From NCBI RefSeq assembly GCF_002575655.3, contig NC_053040.3, forward strand, positions 462,630,780 through 462,694,779: a stretch of 64,000 nt of DNA, given 5' to 3'. Below are positions 46,713 to 59,328 of this stretch, piece after piece. The notes under the pieces were generated by a model. It was given only the letters and a program-made list of their open reading frames with translations, was not told the origin of the DNA and did not search any database. The position numbers and the translations under genes were made by a program. This DNA is from Aegilops tauschii subsp. strangulata. Its lineage: Eukaryota; Streptophyta; Magnoliopsida; Poales; Poaceae. Position 1 is the first letter of the stretch, and every line of letters starts with the position of its first letter.

Positions 46713-46726
46713 ATCTCCCCCTTTTT
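46713..46726 (-). other. polypurine tract of the first copia element
   Basis: On the minus strand this reads AAAAAGGGGGAGAT immediately before the LTR, the expected plus-strand priming site. Confidence 0.85.
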
Positions 46727-47214
46727 GGTGATTGATGATAAACTGGTTGAAGTTTTCAACGGGGATAAAAGTATGTGAAAGTTAAGGATTAAGGGATTGT
46801 CTTCGTAAGTAGTAAAAGGCTCCCCATGAAGATGTGCATATAAGTAGTTTGTTTTTGAATGCAAATGCACATGGCAGGTTTTACTTGTGGAGATCCTATT
46901 TAACTTATGAATACAATTCATCATGCATATAAAGAGATAACGAAGATAATGACATGCATAATGAAAAATGGACGTCTGCGGAATGGCTTCATGCGGGATT
47001 TATCATTGCATCAAAGTAGCAGAAGAAGTAGCAGACGACCATCAGGTTTAAGTGTTACAACTCAAAGAACCAAATGTATCAAAAGACGAGAGTTGTAAAG
47101 ACTTAGCAAAAAAATAATGCAACCACCCATAAGGACCCGCTTGAAGACTATAAACTCATAAGCTTCTCCCCCTTTTGTCAGTAATGACCAAAAAGGTTCG
47201 AAGACATAGAGTAT

Positions 47215-50200
47215 CTATTCGTTCCCATCAGGTGCCGATGATGGAGCAGGGTCGACTTTGGAGTTAGGTGGTGCAGACAGGCCTGACGCAGTGTCGAGAT
47301 GCAGTGCAGCCATGGTCGGTGAGGTGGCGTCGTCTTCTTCATCGATGACTCTCGCAACAACAGTTGCAGCCGAAGATGAACGCTCAGAATCTTCAATTGA
47401 GGGAGTGCGGCGCCAGCTTGCATTTTGTGGAGGCCTGGAGTCAAACTTGAAGTCCTCAGTGAAGCCACCTTCGCGAAGATCGTCTTCAGGACAGAGCAGT
47501 GTGAGACTCTTCCAGGACCGTCGACAGGCTTCATGGGCAAGAAACGAGTTCTTGGTGGCCAAGTATCAAATGCGATTGACATCCATCAAGATATTCTGCA
47601 TTTGACGCTTTAGCCAGTCATGATGCTTATCCTGCTTCTGATGCAAGGCCACAAGAAGCTCTCGGTCATTGAGAACACGAGATCGCTTCCGAGGCCTTTG
47701 GGCAATCGTACTTGTAGTAGCTTCGGTCTTGGCGCGATGGGGCACTCTCATATTTCCAGCCAGAGGATAAACGGGGGTTGCGGCATTGGGAACAAGAATT
47801 CCCTCCATTGGTTGCGTGAAGCTTTGATGATCAGCATTATGAAGATGTAGAGGCTTCTTGGCAGGCTCAGGGTAGATGGCTTCAATGGACAGATCAACCT
47901 CAGGCAGGAAAACAATGTGGTTGCGCGCTGAGGGCTGATAGTCAATAGTGGAATGGAGCTTGATCAGGTGCATCACCCATGGAGCATAGAACTTCAGGCC
48001 AAACAGATCAATCCCAGACGCAGCAAGTTGTCTGATGAAGAAATCCTGGGTATTGAATCTGATGCCATTGATGATGTAGAACACCAAAGTCTTCATGGTT
48101 CCTTCTAGTTTGGCTTCAGAAGAATGTCCCTTGATCGACCATAGAGTATGCCTCAGGATATGATATACGGTGCGTGGAAAGTACTCGAGGTCCTTCACGA
48201 AGAAATCTTTGGGGTATTTAGCATCTTGAGGCAATGGCTTCATCATACTAAGCATCTGACGCATATTTGGCTCAGGCCTCTGAAAAATACTCTGCAGTTC
48301 ATTTCTATGAAGCTGACAACCAGGCTCGTACAACTCAACTGGAGTGGGCAGGGAAGTAAGCTCGATTATGTCTTGAGATTTGGCTTCATGATGCACATCA
48401 CCTAACATCCACTCAAGGATCCATGTCTTCGGATCCCTGTTGTAGCAGCGAATATGGAGTGTGGCATAGAACTGCAGCAGAAGCTCTTCATTCCAGTGCT
48501 CTTTGTCTATCACAAATGGCAGAAGACCTACATCCCTGAAGCAGTCAAGAGCTTCTTCAAGACAGGGCAGCCTGGCAATAGCTTCACAATCAAGACGCAT
48601 GTGTGGAAAGATGCGCTCTTGATTGTACAGAATGCAGGAGTAGTAGCTTCGCTGTTGATGGCTCCAAAATCGTTCGAAAGAGATCTTTGGCTTCGTGTAG
48701 GGATTCTTGGCACTATCAAAGAAGGTGTTGTGCTCTCTGAAGCTGTGCACGCTAAAGGAATCATGTGTCATTGCAGTACTCGGAAGCCTTGGCAGCCTAG
48801 GCTTGGGCTTTTGAACTTGTGGCCTCTGCTCCACATGATAGTCATACTGTGGTCCGAGAGCAGTAGGAGGAACCATAATAGGCCATCTCACAGTGACCAG
48901 TTGACCTTCACGATTGAATGCTTGTTCCATGGTATGAGGCCTTGGAGGTGGAACAATGGCTTCAGCATTCACATTAGCTTCAGGCTCCACATTGTCGTCA
49001 GCCATGACAAAGTCATTGGCTTCAGCGGCGTTGTTTGTGGCAGCCTCAATGTTTTCAACCTCCGTTCGTTCAAGAATAGGAGGGTCTGGCACAATCACAT
49101 TCTCCTCGATAATGACTTGATCTATAGATGGGGGTGTGGCAACTCTTTCTTCTTCTCTTTCTCCTTTATCTTCATCGGCTGATGCAACCGGAATGTCTTC
49201 AGCAACTTTGGCTTCAGACTCAGAGACATTCACAGTGGGGGTGGCTTCAGGAAACACTTGACGTGCGACTGAGCTTTGGTGTACTTCCCCCTCTGCAATG
49301 CTCGACATGGTGACCTGTGGCCTGGGGCCTTTGCGAAGCCTGCAAAATGCGGGCGACGCCTTTGGTGAAGGAGTGGTCTGCACCATGTAGTTGTCGTCGT
49401 CAAGCACCGGAGTGGTGACTTGAGGTGGTGGTGTTCTTAGTGTCTCATCGTGTACTAGGGTGTCTTGCTGTGGGCGCTCGGCCCATGAGTCATCCTAAGC
49501 AATTGACATCAATGGACGACCAATGCTGATAAGTTCACTGCTCGTTGGAGCAGGCGATGATACCGACTGGGGCTCGAGTTGAGGGAGGACTACATCATCA
49601 TTAACATTGTCATCATGACCAATGTCTTCAACTGTGATGGGGTCAACAGCTGGAACTTCTTCATCTTCTGGAGCCTCTGTGGAAGCAGGCTCATGGATCA
49701 CAAGATGACGCTCTTGGTTGTTTTAGGCTGGAAGAGCAACAGAAATGGGTTCAACAATGAGGGGCTCAGAGGCCGCAGCACGCTCTTTCTTTGAAGACTT
49801 TGTCTTCAATTTCTTCTTGGATGGGGCATCATCAGAAGCATCCTTGTGCTTGCGTTTCCTGGCTTCAGCTTCAGCTTCCCTTGTTTTCTTCAGCTCTGAA
49901 GCTGCTGAGGTGACCTTTGGCTTCAAGCTAGTCATGCTAGCAGGGAAAACAATGTGAGGTTCTTCCTGCCTTGATGCTTCAGTTTGGGCCGCAACAGACT
50001 TCTTCTTTTGCTTGGCAGCCATCCTGGGGTCGATGCCAGGACGCCCAAGGGCCTTTCGCTTTTCAGCTTCATTGTGGGCTTGAACACATTTCTCTGCGAA
50101 GTACTTCATGCGCTCTCGTGATCCTTTAGCTTCATCACGCTTCTTGTGGAACTCTTCTTTGAGCTCATGCATCATCTTCTTGAAGATTTGAACATCTGCC

Positions 50201-51483
50201 ACACTGAGCTTGGCCATGTTTTTCTTGAAGTGTGCCTTCTCATAATCGATCTTGTTTTTCAGCTCGACGAATTTCTGAGCAAAGGCCAATTCATTAGCAA
50301 TGGCTCCGTGGAATGTGACGCTGATGTCCATAGGCAGCTGAAGATCGTCAATACTGATGCTTTGGTCATCGAACCACTCATCGATGAAGTTGTTCAGAAT
50401 GTCAACATCAAAGAGGGGCAGATCGTTGAAGATCTCTGCCTCTTGCTTGCTCTTAATCAGCATCTCAAGTGCTTCATCACCAAGATCTTCATCACTTGAA
50501 AGATCAATGGTGTGTTCCTCATTGCGCAGAACGGCAACAGGAGTCAGACCATGCCCAGAAATCTTCTTGGACTTCTTGGTTTTATTGGACTTCTCGGCCT
50601 TTTTGGAGACACGAGACAAATCTTCAGACTGCACACTGAGTTCAGGAGGTGCAGTGGTCAAGGGCTTCACAGTCGAAGCTTGTGGTGTGGCAGAGGGCTT
50701 CGAAGCTTTTGACTTCCTTTTCTTTTGCTTCGGTGGAGTAGGCGCATCTTCGAAGTCTGCGTCTTCAGCTGATTGCTCCACAATGGCCCTCTGGGCAACA
50801 ATGTGGGAGAGGATCCCATCGAAGCTGGTGAAGGGGCTGATGACATTTGGATTGGCATCACGTGTACCATCCGGCCTAGGAGCAGATGGACCAGGGTTGA
50901 AGTTGAGTCCAAGATCCTTCTTGTTCTTTGTAGCTGACTCCTTGGCAAACTGATAGTTGCGCTTAAAGAGATTGTCTTCACGACACCATAACATGGATGA
51001 TGGGTCGGCATTCTCAGGCTTCGGTCCTCAGACCATGCATGGGTAGAAACCTTGGGCAATAGCTTCAGGCTTCGACTTTGGCTGCAGGTTCCTGTACTGT
51101 ATATCGCCCCATGGGCGCTTGATGGCGTTCTTCTCAGCATATTCGGCAGTGACGAACTTGTACTTGAACCACTGTTCTGCCCAATATCTTCGAATCCATT
51201 GGATTCGGGTCTTGTGCTAGTTGTAGTTCTCCTTTGGATCAGTTTTGTACATTTCATATAGATCTGGAGGCAGATCTAGTGCTGTGTTGCCTCTGCGCTG
51301 CCTGCCACCTTTCCTGACAGATTTTTCTGTGGCCATGATATTCAGACTGAATGGCTTCAGAACAATGAATGACTTCCTTCTACTGGTCAGACAAGAGCTG
51401 GCTTCAGGGGAGTGAATATGATGCTGTAAGAACTCTGCAAATGAATGCAGACTATGAGAACCAAGGGATTCTCCCACGAACAT
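47215..51483 (-). pseudogene. accessory (envelope-position) ORF of the copia element, five stops
   Basis: Located between RNase H and the 3' LTR, where Sireviruses carry their so-called envelope-like ORF. One reading frame runs from 51483 (likely ATG at 51336) to a stop at 47215 with no frameshift. It is interrupted by TAG 51217, TGA 51028, TAA 49723, TAG 49495 and TGA 47566. The central part is basic, Lys/Ser-rich with PKQKKRK-like nuclear-targeting stretches. The region around 48700-47900 holds a globular block with WNEELLLQFYATLH and FYAPWVMHLIKL. It resembles the plant transposon-protein domain that Pfam lists as PF20167, but that is from memory. No signal peptide or clear membrane segment is evident, so an envelope function is doubtful. 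A homologue lies at 61364-64000. Confidence 0.8.
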
Positions 51484-51899
51484 GTACCTGTGACAGCATT
51501 AGAGATGCGAGGGAAGGGTAAGAGGTCATATGCATTCTCAGAAGATTTTGAAGAAAAATTAGTTTGAAGACATTGACCTCATAGAGCGAAGACATTCACT
51601 TATTTGAAGAGAGTTGGTTCCAGATTTGTACGAATCCATGAATAAGTACAAGTGAGGAATCTAACTAGGTATGAAGCATAAGTGAATATTCTTAGCATGA
51701 TATGAGATGCAGATAACGACAGATCCAAACTTGGAAGTGAAGAAACCACTTTTGGTTGAGGTGGATGGATTTGACGGATCGAAAAGGCAGTAAAAAGTGA
51801 GATTTAATTACCGCTGACGAACTGCTAGACCAGGCAGAGTTAGAAGCCGAGCAGTTCAATCTCTCGCGCCCTAACTTGGCGGCGGAAGACACCTACGGC

Positions 51900-52090
51900 G
51901 GCGATGGAGAGGTCGAGGTCTGCGGCCGGCGTGAGGACGGCGTCGAAGAGGTCGCGACAGTTAAGCGCTTTGTCTTCGGCGTCAACGCGAACTAGTGGAG
52001 GCGCTAGGGTTTGAGCGAGGTGGCGAGGTGGAAGAAGAGATATTGACTGCGAGGTGTGCGTATTTATAAGGAAAGGGACAACACAACGCA
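51900..52090 (-). promoter_or_regulatory. candidate internal promoter and leader of the accessory ORF
   Basis: On the minus strand a TATA-like CTTATAAATA (52070-52061) is followed about 50 bp later by CAAACCCTAGCGCC. A GC-rich leader comes next, and then a pyrimidine-rich stretch leading to an acceptor-like TGTCACAG near 51488, just before the ORF. This is the architecture of a grass host gene start, not of retroelement interior. Confidence 0.5.
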
Positions 52091-52780
52091 ATTACGAAGG
52101 TGCCCCTAGCGGTTCACATCTGAAGGACACGTGGCCTGCATGCAACTTATTGGAAGTTGTTCCATGTTCCCACGCATGCCTGGATTGTCAGGTGGTCATT
52201 CCGGCTTCTCCGATATTCAGGCAAAAAAGATATGTCATTAAAACAGATTTAAATGTTTGTCTCTGTGTCTTCTACTGACAAGGACTCAGAGAAGACATTT
52301 GACAGGTTTCAACAGATTGCATATGACTTAGATAGATAGAATTTGAGGTAGAAGCACACAAGGGGTTAGGGTCCGATCACATTCACTTAGATCAAGAAAA
52401 AACAAGTATGAAGACATAGCTATAAGTGAATGCTGTAGAGGACAGAACACACATATATATATTTATATATCAGACCAACTCAATATTGCGAAGATAAACC
52501 TCGAAGTCAAATCAATGTTGAAGACAAACCAAATGCGAAGACTATGCAATTATGACGCCAAATGAAACACTTCAATAAGAATTTGGTGGTGGCGTTACCC
52601 GCCGTATAGGAAGTATTAGACTTCGACACGGCGCACAATTATCATGGCGCTCCGAAGTCAAATTCCGCGTTAATGTATTCACACTTAGAGTGTATGTCTT
52701 CATTGATTGAAGATATATGTTACTTCGTGTGTTGCACATCTAAGTCATTAACATGCATAAGCGTTAGGATGTGTGTCCAG
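52091..52780. other. copia element interior between pol and accessory ORF
   Basis: No open frame is supported. The stretch holds AT-rich DNA, with an iterated ATATAT run near 52452-52470. It could contain the upstream part of the accessory gene promoter. Confidence 0.4.
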
Positions 52781-55700
52781 TTACAGGACATTTGAGGATT
52801 CTAAGATATTTAGCTCACACCGCAACTTGCAAAACCTTTTCTCATCCAAGGGATTTGTGAAGATATCTGCCAATTGCTCTTCAGTGTTGACGTGAATGAT
52901 ATCAATATCTTCCTTCATGACATGATCTCTGAGAAATTGATGACAGATCTGAATGTGCTTTGTTTTCGAGTGCTGGACTGGGTTGTTGGCAATCTTGATG
53001 GCGCTTTCATTGTCGCAGTAGAGTGGCACTTGCTTCAGGTGGATGCCATAGTCCTTGAGAGTTTTCTTCATCCATAGAAGCTGAGCGCAGCAAGATCTAG
53101 CAGCAATATATTCAGACTCAGCAGTGGAGAGGGATACACAGTTCTGCTTCTTCGAAGACCAACAGACAAGAGATCGTCCAAGAAAGTGACATGTGCCTGA
53201 TGTGGACTTGCGATCAACCTTGTCACCAACATAATCAGCATCTGAGAATCCAACTAGATCAAACTCTGAGCCCTTTGGATAACATAATCCTAGTGTTCGG
53301 GTGTAAGCCAAATATCGAAGAATTCACTTCACAGCTAAGTGATGTGATTACTTTGGTGCCGCTTGGAATCGGGCACACATGCAAATGCTAAGCATTATAT
53401 CTGGCCTAGATGCACATAAATAGAGTAAAGAACCAATCATGGAGCGGTATACCTTTTGATCGAACTCTTTACCATTGTCGTCGGGACCCAATTGACCTTT
53501 GGTTGGCATTGGCGTCATGTATCCTTTGCAATCTTGCATTCCAAACTTCTTCAGGCATTCTTTGAGGTATTTCTCTTGTGATATAAAGATGTCGTTGCTC
53601 TGCTGACGGATTTGAAGACCGAGGAAGAATTTCAGCTCATCCATCATGGACATCTGATATTGCTCTTGCATCATATGTCCAAACTCATCATTGTATCTCT
53701 TGTCAGTGCAGCCGAAGATAATGTCATCCACATAGATCTGGCACGCAAACAGTTCACCATCGTATGTCTTCGTGAACAGAGTGGGATCCAGGGAACCAGG
53801 TTTGAAGCCTGTGCTCTTCAGGAAGTCTTTGAGTGTGTCATACCAAGCACGAGGGGCTTGTTTAAGGCCATACAGTGCCTTGTTGAGCTTGTATACCATG
53901 TCAGGATGCCTTGGGTCTTCAAAACCAGGTGGTTGTGCAACATACACTTCTTCTTCAATTTTGCCGTTGAGAAAGGCACTTTTTACATCCATTTGGTATA
54001 GAAGAATGTTGTGATGGTTGGCATAGGTAGCAGTATGCGAATGGCTTCAAGTCTAGCCATGGGAGCAAATGTTTCATCGAAGTCAATCCCTTCTACTTGA
54101 GTGTAACCTTGAGCAACGAGACGAGCCTTGTTTCTGACAACTTGACCATGCTCATCTTGTTTGTTACGATAGATTCATTTGGTGCCTATGATGTTATGCT
54201 TGCGAGGATCAGGACGCTTAAACAATCCCATACATTGTTCAGCTCGAACTGTTGAAGCTCTTCTTGCATAGCTTGAATCCATTCAAGTTCCATGAAGGCT
54301 TCATCAACTTTCTTTGGTTCTGATATAGAGACAAATGCAGAGTGCCCACAGAAATTTGCTAGCTGTGTTGCTCTTGAACGAGTGAGTGGACCAGGTGCAT
54401 TGTTGCTATCAATTATCTTCTCAATCTGTACTTCATTTGCAACACGAGGATGAACTGGACGAAGATTTTGCCCTTGCTAATCATTGTCTTCATCTTCAGC
54501 ATTGACTTCAGGCTGAGCAGTGTCTTCGGGTTGACTTGGTGCAGAAATGATGATTTCTTCTTCAGCATGTGCCTCTGAAGGTATGATTTCTCCAGTACCC
54601 ATAAGCTTGATAGATTCACTCTGTGAGGCTTCATCTAGCACATTTGGCAGGTGCTCTCTTTGCGAGCCGTTAGTCTCATCAAACCGCACATCCACAGTTT
54701 CAACCACTTTATAGTGAAAGAGATTGAAGACTCTGTAGGAGTGCGAGTCCTTTCCGTATCCAAGCATAAAAACTTCATGTGCTTTCGGTGCAAATTTTGA
54801 AGTGTGATGTGGATCCTTGATCCAGTACCCAGCACCAAATACTCCGAAGTAACTAACATTTGGCTTCTTACCAGTTAGAAGCTCATAGGATGTCTTCTTT
54901 AGAAGCTTGTGAAGATAAACACGGTTGATGACGTGGCATGCAGTATCAATGGCTTCAGGCCAGAACTTTCTTGGAGTCTTGTACTCATCAAGCATCGTCC
55001 GTGCCATCTATGAGGGTTCTGTTCTTGCGCTCCACGATGCCATTCTGCTGAGGTGTGTATGGAGCTGAGAACTCATGTGTGATGCCCAATGTATCAAGAT
55101 AAGGCCGGTGTTCTTGAATTCTGTGCCATTGTCACTCCTGATGTGCTTGATCTTGATGCCATAGTTCGTCATGGCACGATTGGCGAATCGTCTGAAGACA
55201 TCCTACACTTCATTCTTGTAGAGGATTATGTGCACCCATGTATATCTTGAGTAATCATCAACAATAACGAAGCCATAGAGGCAAGCAGTGGTAGTAAGGG
55301 TAGAGTAGTGAGTACAGCCAAATAAGTCCATGTGAAGCAGCTCGAAGGGATGAGATGTCGTCATGATTGTCTTCGAGGGATGCTTGGCCCTAGTCATCTT
55401 TCCAGCTTCGCAGGCACCACACGGATGATCCTTCTTGAACTTGACGCCCTCGATGCCTACGACATGCTTCTTCTTTGCAAGAGTGTACAAGTTCCTCATG
55501 CCGGCATGCCCTAGCCTCCGATGCCAGAGCTAGCACTCTGAAGCTTTTGCTAGAAGACATACGGCCAACTGTGGTCCTGCTGAGAAATCTACCATGTACA
55601 GATCGTCTTTTCGATACTCTTCAAAGACTAGAGATTTGTCAGATTCCATAAGAACAAGGCAACGATATTTTCCAAATATCACAATCATGTTCAGATCACA

Positions 55701-56573
55701 AAGCATTGAGACAGACATTAAGTTGAAACCAAGGGATTCAACAAGCATCACTTTATCCATCTGCTGATCCTTTAGATTGCAACTCTACCTAGACCCAATA
55801 CCTTGCTTTTACCAGTGTCAGCAAATGTGATGTGACTCTTCTCAGATGGACGTAGGGTTGAATCCATGAGAAGACTTCGATCACCAGTCATGTGGTTAGT
55901 GCATCCACTGTCCATAATCCATTCTGAAGCCTATGGTGTCATACCCTACAGTGTAGTTTGGGGGATAGGCTTCACCAAGGGTATTGTGAAGCATAAACAT
56001 TTGACGAACAAGCGGGTTATGAAAGTTCAGATCTTGGTTATTAGGGTAAATAGGATGTTTGTCAAGGAATCCTCGAACAAAATACATAGTAAGACCATTT
56101 GGGCATTTTATCTTGCGCCCCACAAGATGTTTTAGGTCCCCAGCATAAGCATCAGACGCCTTTGATTTTTGGCTGGAGACCTTTCCGTGCAAAAGAGAGT
56201 TAATTTTTCTTAACCACCCACATTTTCAGGGGTGGCTTGGAAGCAATGAGTCTAAGTGCAGCATATGAGAACTTCGGCTTTGGAGCCCTAGCAAATAGCC
56301 TTGCAGGTGGTGAATAATACTCATAAGAATAAGCAGAAAAGTTCTTGGTCTTATGAACATAGCGGTTTGATGAAACTCACTCATATTCATAGGCCTGAGT
56401 ATGGTTTCCCTGCAAAACATTGGTGTTAGGGTGACTCTGGTGAGACCTCTATCTGTATGAAGCCTTTGGACCATATGAAGCCTTTGGTCTGGGGTTTGTC
56501 TTCTTTCTAGGTGGCGTCATGATGAAATTCACAGGAAGATTCTCAAGACAACTTTTGGGCACCCAGATCTTCT
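52781..56573 (-). pseudogene. degenerate copia pol (protease, integrase, RT, RNase H)
   Basis: Domains appear in copia order on the minus strand. They are an aspartic protease site (DSGCTNHMTG near 55910), the integrase zinc region (WHRRLGH near 55540) and core (LLHMDLFG, VIVDDYSRYTW, 55340-55230), integrase C-terminal part (54477-55007), reverse transcriptase (53992-53348 with KQAPRAWYD and the YVDD active site) and RNase H (53311-52781 with FSDADYVGD and STAESEYIAA). The parts lie in different frames separated by stops, so no functional polyprotein can be made. I have not joined them. Confidence 0.9.
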
Positions 56574-58730
56574 TCAAAGGTGGTCCATTCCTGCAGTTAG
56601 TACCAATATACCTGGCAAACACTTCACCATTCTGATTCTTAAACAGTTTATAGTTTGCATCAAAGGATTCATCAATGATAATCGGTTAGCACAAGTGAAG
56701 CCAGATAAAGTAGATGGATCCACTGAAGGTCCCTTTGCAGCAACCCATGTGGTTTTGGGGTACTGCTCAGGCTTCCAATAAGAACCATCAACATTCATTT
56801 TCCTCTCGAACCCAACACCCTCTTTCCTAGGGTTTCGGTTCAGAATCTGTTTCTTGAGGACATCACACAGTGTCTGATGCCCTTTGAGACTTTTGTACAT
56901 TCCTGTCTCAAGCAATGTCTTCAACCTGGCATTCTCATCAGCAATAGTGGTGGGATCCTCAATAGAGGGGTTAGTTACCACATCAGCAGTTGAAGATATT
57001 GCAACGGTAGCAGCAGTAGAACATTCAGCAACAAAGACAACATTATCACGCTCAAGACATTTTATACATGGTGGTTCAAATCCTTCCTGGGTGAAACTGA
57101 TCTGTTGAGCGCGGAGTGACTCGTTCTCCTTTTGAAGATATTCATGAGACGCTCTCAGGTTCTCAAGTTCTTGCTTCCTTTGAAGATAATCATAGGAAAG
57201 CTTCTCATGAGTAGCTGAGAGAGTTTCATGATGACTTTCAAGTTCCTCGTACTTAACATGAAGATTTTTAATGTCTTCAATTAAGGACTGAGATTGGGTC
57301 ATTCCCGCATCCAACAGGTCATTGCTTTTATCTAGCAACTTTTGAATATGTTCCATAGCAGTTTGTTGTTCAGTTGCAATTTTAGCAAGTGTTTTGTAGC
57401 TAGGTTTAGATTCACATTCAGAGTCATCTTCACTTGATGTTTGAAAGTAAGCATCGCGTGAGTTTACCTTGGCACCTCGTGCCATGAAGCAGTAAGTGGG
57501 AGGAGAGTCATCCTCATCCTTAGCATCAGCGTTGGTGACGGGGCCATTGTCTTCAGTGTTGAAGATGCACTTGGCGACATAGGCTGAAGCTAGAGCCAGG
57601 CTTGCCATGCCTGAATCGGATTCCTCTTCAGACTCCACCTCTGCCTCCTCAGAAGCAGACTCCTCCTCTGAATCCATCTCCTTGCCAACAAACGCACGAG
57701 CCTTGCTTGATGAGCTCTTCTTGTGTGATGAAGACTTCGACGAAGACTTGGTAGGAGACTTTGAGGATTTCTTGTTCTTCTTGTCATCAGAATCATATTC
57801 CTTGCTCTTCTTCTTCTTGGTCTCATTGTCCCATTGTGGACACTCAGAGATGTAGTGACCAGGTTTCTTGCATTTGTGGCATGTCCTCTTCTTGTGGTCA
57901 CGAGTAGAAGCTTCATCATTTCTTGAGCTGGATCTTGAAGACTTTCTGAAGCCTTTCTTCTTGATGAACTTCTGGAACTTCTTCACAAGCATAGCAAGCT
58001 CCTTTCCAATGTCTTCAGGATCCCCAGAACTACAGTCAGATTCTTCTTCAGATGAGGAAACAACCATTGCCTTCAAAGCGCGAGTTCGGCCATAGTTGGG
58101 ACCATAGATATCTCTCTTCTCAAATAACTGGAACTCATGTGTGTTGAGCCTCTCAAGTATGTCAGACGGATCGAGAGTCTTGAAGTCAGGACATTCTTGA
58201 ATCATCAGGGCCAGGGTGTCGAATGGGCTATCAAGTGATCTCAGAAGCTTCTTGACGATTTCGTGCTTGGTGATCTCAGTAGCGCCGAGTGCGCGTAGCT
58301 CATTTGTGATATCAGTGAGGCGATCAAACATGAGCTGGAGAATCTCATTGTCGTTTCTCTTGAAGCGGTTGAAGAGGTTGCAAAGAACATCAATCCTTGA
58401 GTCTCTCTGGGTTGAGACGCCTTCGTTGACATTGGAGAGCCAGTCCCAGACTAGCTTCGCAGTTTCCAGAGCACTCACGCGGCCATACTGTCCTTTGGTC
58501 AGATGACCACAGATGATGTTCTTGGCCGTCGAGTCCAGTTGAATGAATCTCTTGACATCAGCAGTGGTGACACCTTCATCGACCTTGAGAACACCGTTCT
58601 TGATGACATACCATAGGTCGACGTCAATGGCTTCAAGATGCACACGCATCTTATTCTTCCAATAGGGGTAATCAGTGCCATCGAAGACAGGGCACGCAGC
58701 GGAGACCTTGATTATCCCTGCAGTCGACAT
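56574..58730 (-). CDS. copia Gag, long open frame, 718 residues
   Basis: Gag packages element RNA into particles. The ATG at 58730 opens MSTAGIIKVSAACPVFDG, followed by a UBN2-type copia Gag region (residues about 15-210), a Ser/Lys-rich linker and a CCHC knuckle CHKCKKPGHYISEC (284-297). A long acidic and then coiled-coil C-terminal part (about 360-580) is the extended Gag typical of Sireviruses. The frame is open, but its last 40 residues appear shifted relative to the protease that should follow, so the Gag-Pol link is broken. It starts 66 bp inside the 5' LTR. Confidence 0.88.
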   Translation of the reverse strand: MSTAGIIKVSAACPVFDGTDYPYWKNKMRVHLEAIDVDLWYVIKNGVLKVDEGVTTADVKRFIQLDSTAKNIICGHLTKGQYGRVSALETAKLVWDWLSNVNEGVSTQRDSRIDVLCNLFNRFKRNDNEILQLMFDRLTDITNELRALGATEITKHEIVKKLLRSLDSPFDTLALMIQECPDFKTLDPSDILERLNTHEFQLFEKRDIYGPNYGRTRALKAMVVSSSEEESDCSSGDPEDIGKELAMLVKKFQKFIKKKGFRKSSRSSSRNDEASTRDHKKRTCHKCKKPGHYISECPQWDNETKKKKSKEYDSDDKKNKKSSKSPTKSSSKSSSHKKSSSSKARAFVGKEMDSEEESASEEAEVESEEESDSGMASLALASAYVAKCIFNTEDNGPVTNADAKDEDDSPPTYCFMARGAKVNSRDAYFQTSSEDDSECESKPSYKTLAKIATEQQTAMEHIQKLLDKSNDLLDAGMTQSQSLIEDIKNLHVKYEELESHHETLSATHEKLSYDYLQRKQELENLRASHEYLQKENESLRAQQISFTQEGFEPPCIKCLERDNVVFVAECSTAATVAISSTADVVTNPSIEDPTTIADENARLKTLLETGMYKSLKGHQTLCDVLKKQILNRNPRKEGVGFERKMNVDGSYWKPEQYPKTTWVAAKGPSVDPSTLSGFTCANRLSLMNPLMQTINCLRIRMVKCLPGILVLTAGMDHL

Positions 58731-58780
58731 AGCTAAAACTCCAGGTGGTTAAACCGAATCACACAGAACAAGGGAGCATC

Positions 58781-58796
58781 TTGCTCTGATACCAAT
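58781..58796 (-). other. tRNA primer-binding site of the first copia element
   Basis: On the minus strand ATTGGTATCAGAGCAA directly follows the LTR end. It matches the 3' end of initiator methionine tRNA. Confidence 0.9.
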
Positions 58797-59328
58797 TGAA
58801 AGTGTTAGTTATCGACTAGAGGGGGGTGAATAGGCGATTTTTATGAAAGTATTCAAAACATGAGTGCTTTGAAGACAAACAATAGAAATGAACCCATTGA
58901 TATGCAGCGAAAGGTAGACTACACTAGACAAGCCATAGTCAACTAAGCAATGAAGTGAAAGTACGAAGACTATCAGCACCTAGGTAGTATGGATCAGGAT
59001 GGAAGATAGTATGAAGCCAAACAACAACCAGTCTTCACACAGTGAAGACAATCAGATCATGCAAGCAGGCAATGACTTCGCGAAGACAAACTGTAAAGTA
59101 AAGAGATGGGAAGGATAGAACCAGTTGCTTGGTGAGGACAAGGATTTGGTAGACCAGTTCCAGTTGATGTGAAAACTATACATCTGGTTAGGGAGGCTGA
59201 GATTTAACTCAGAAGACCGCACCTTCACCTTATTCCCCTTGAGCTAAGAACACATAGTCCTCGCCCAATCACTCTGGTAAGTCTTCAAGGTAGACTTCCA
59301 AAACTTCACAGACTCCGTTCACTGGCAA
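58797..59328 (-). repeat. 5' LTR of the first copia element, interrupted
   Basis: This 532 bp stretch matches 45375-45906 in length and order. It stops at CACTGGCAA, where the second element begins. In the other LTR the sequence continues TCCACAATGGCTC, so about 806 bp of this LTR should lie beyond the window. Confidence 0.88.

Larger units (their letters stand above)
45375..59328 (-). mobile_element. LTR copia element with accessory ORF (SIRE/Maximus-like), degenerate
   Basis: Minus-strand order is 5' LTR (58797-59328, rest displaced), primer site, gag, protease, integrase, reverse transcriptase, RNase H, accessory ORF, polypurine tract, 3' LTR (45375-46712). The integrase-before-RT order is copia. 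A long ORF after pol is characteristic of the Sirevirus (SIRE/Maximus) lineage. The first 200 bp of the two LTRs differ at about ten positions, so insertion is not very recent. Coding regions carry many stops and frameshifts. The 5' LTR is cut after 532 bp by a second element. The left flank is ATATG; its partner should lie beyond the window. Confidence 0.9.

Noticed and set aside
48454..49182. 242-codon plus-strand frame
   Set aside because: It is antisense to the copia accessory ORF, which has the coherent homologous frame.
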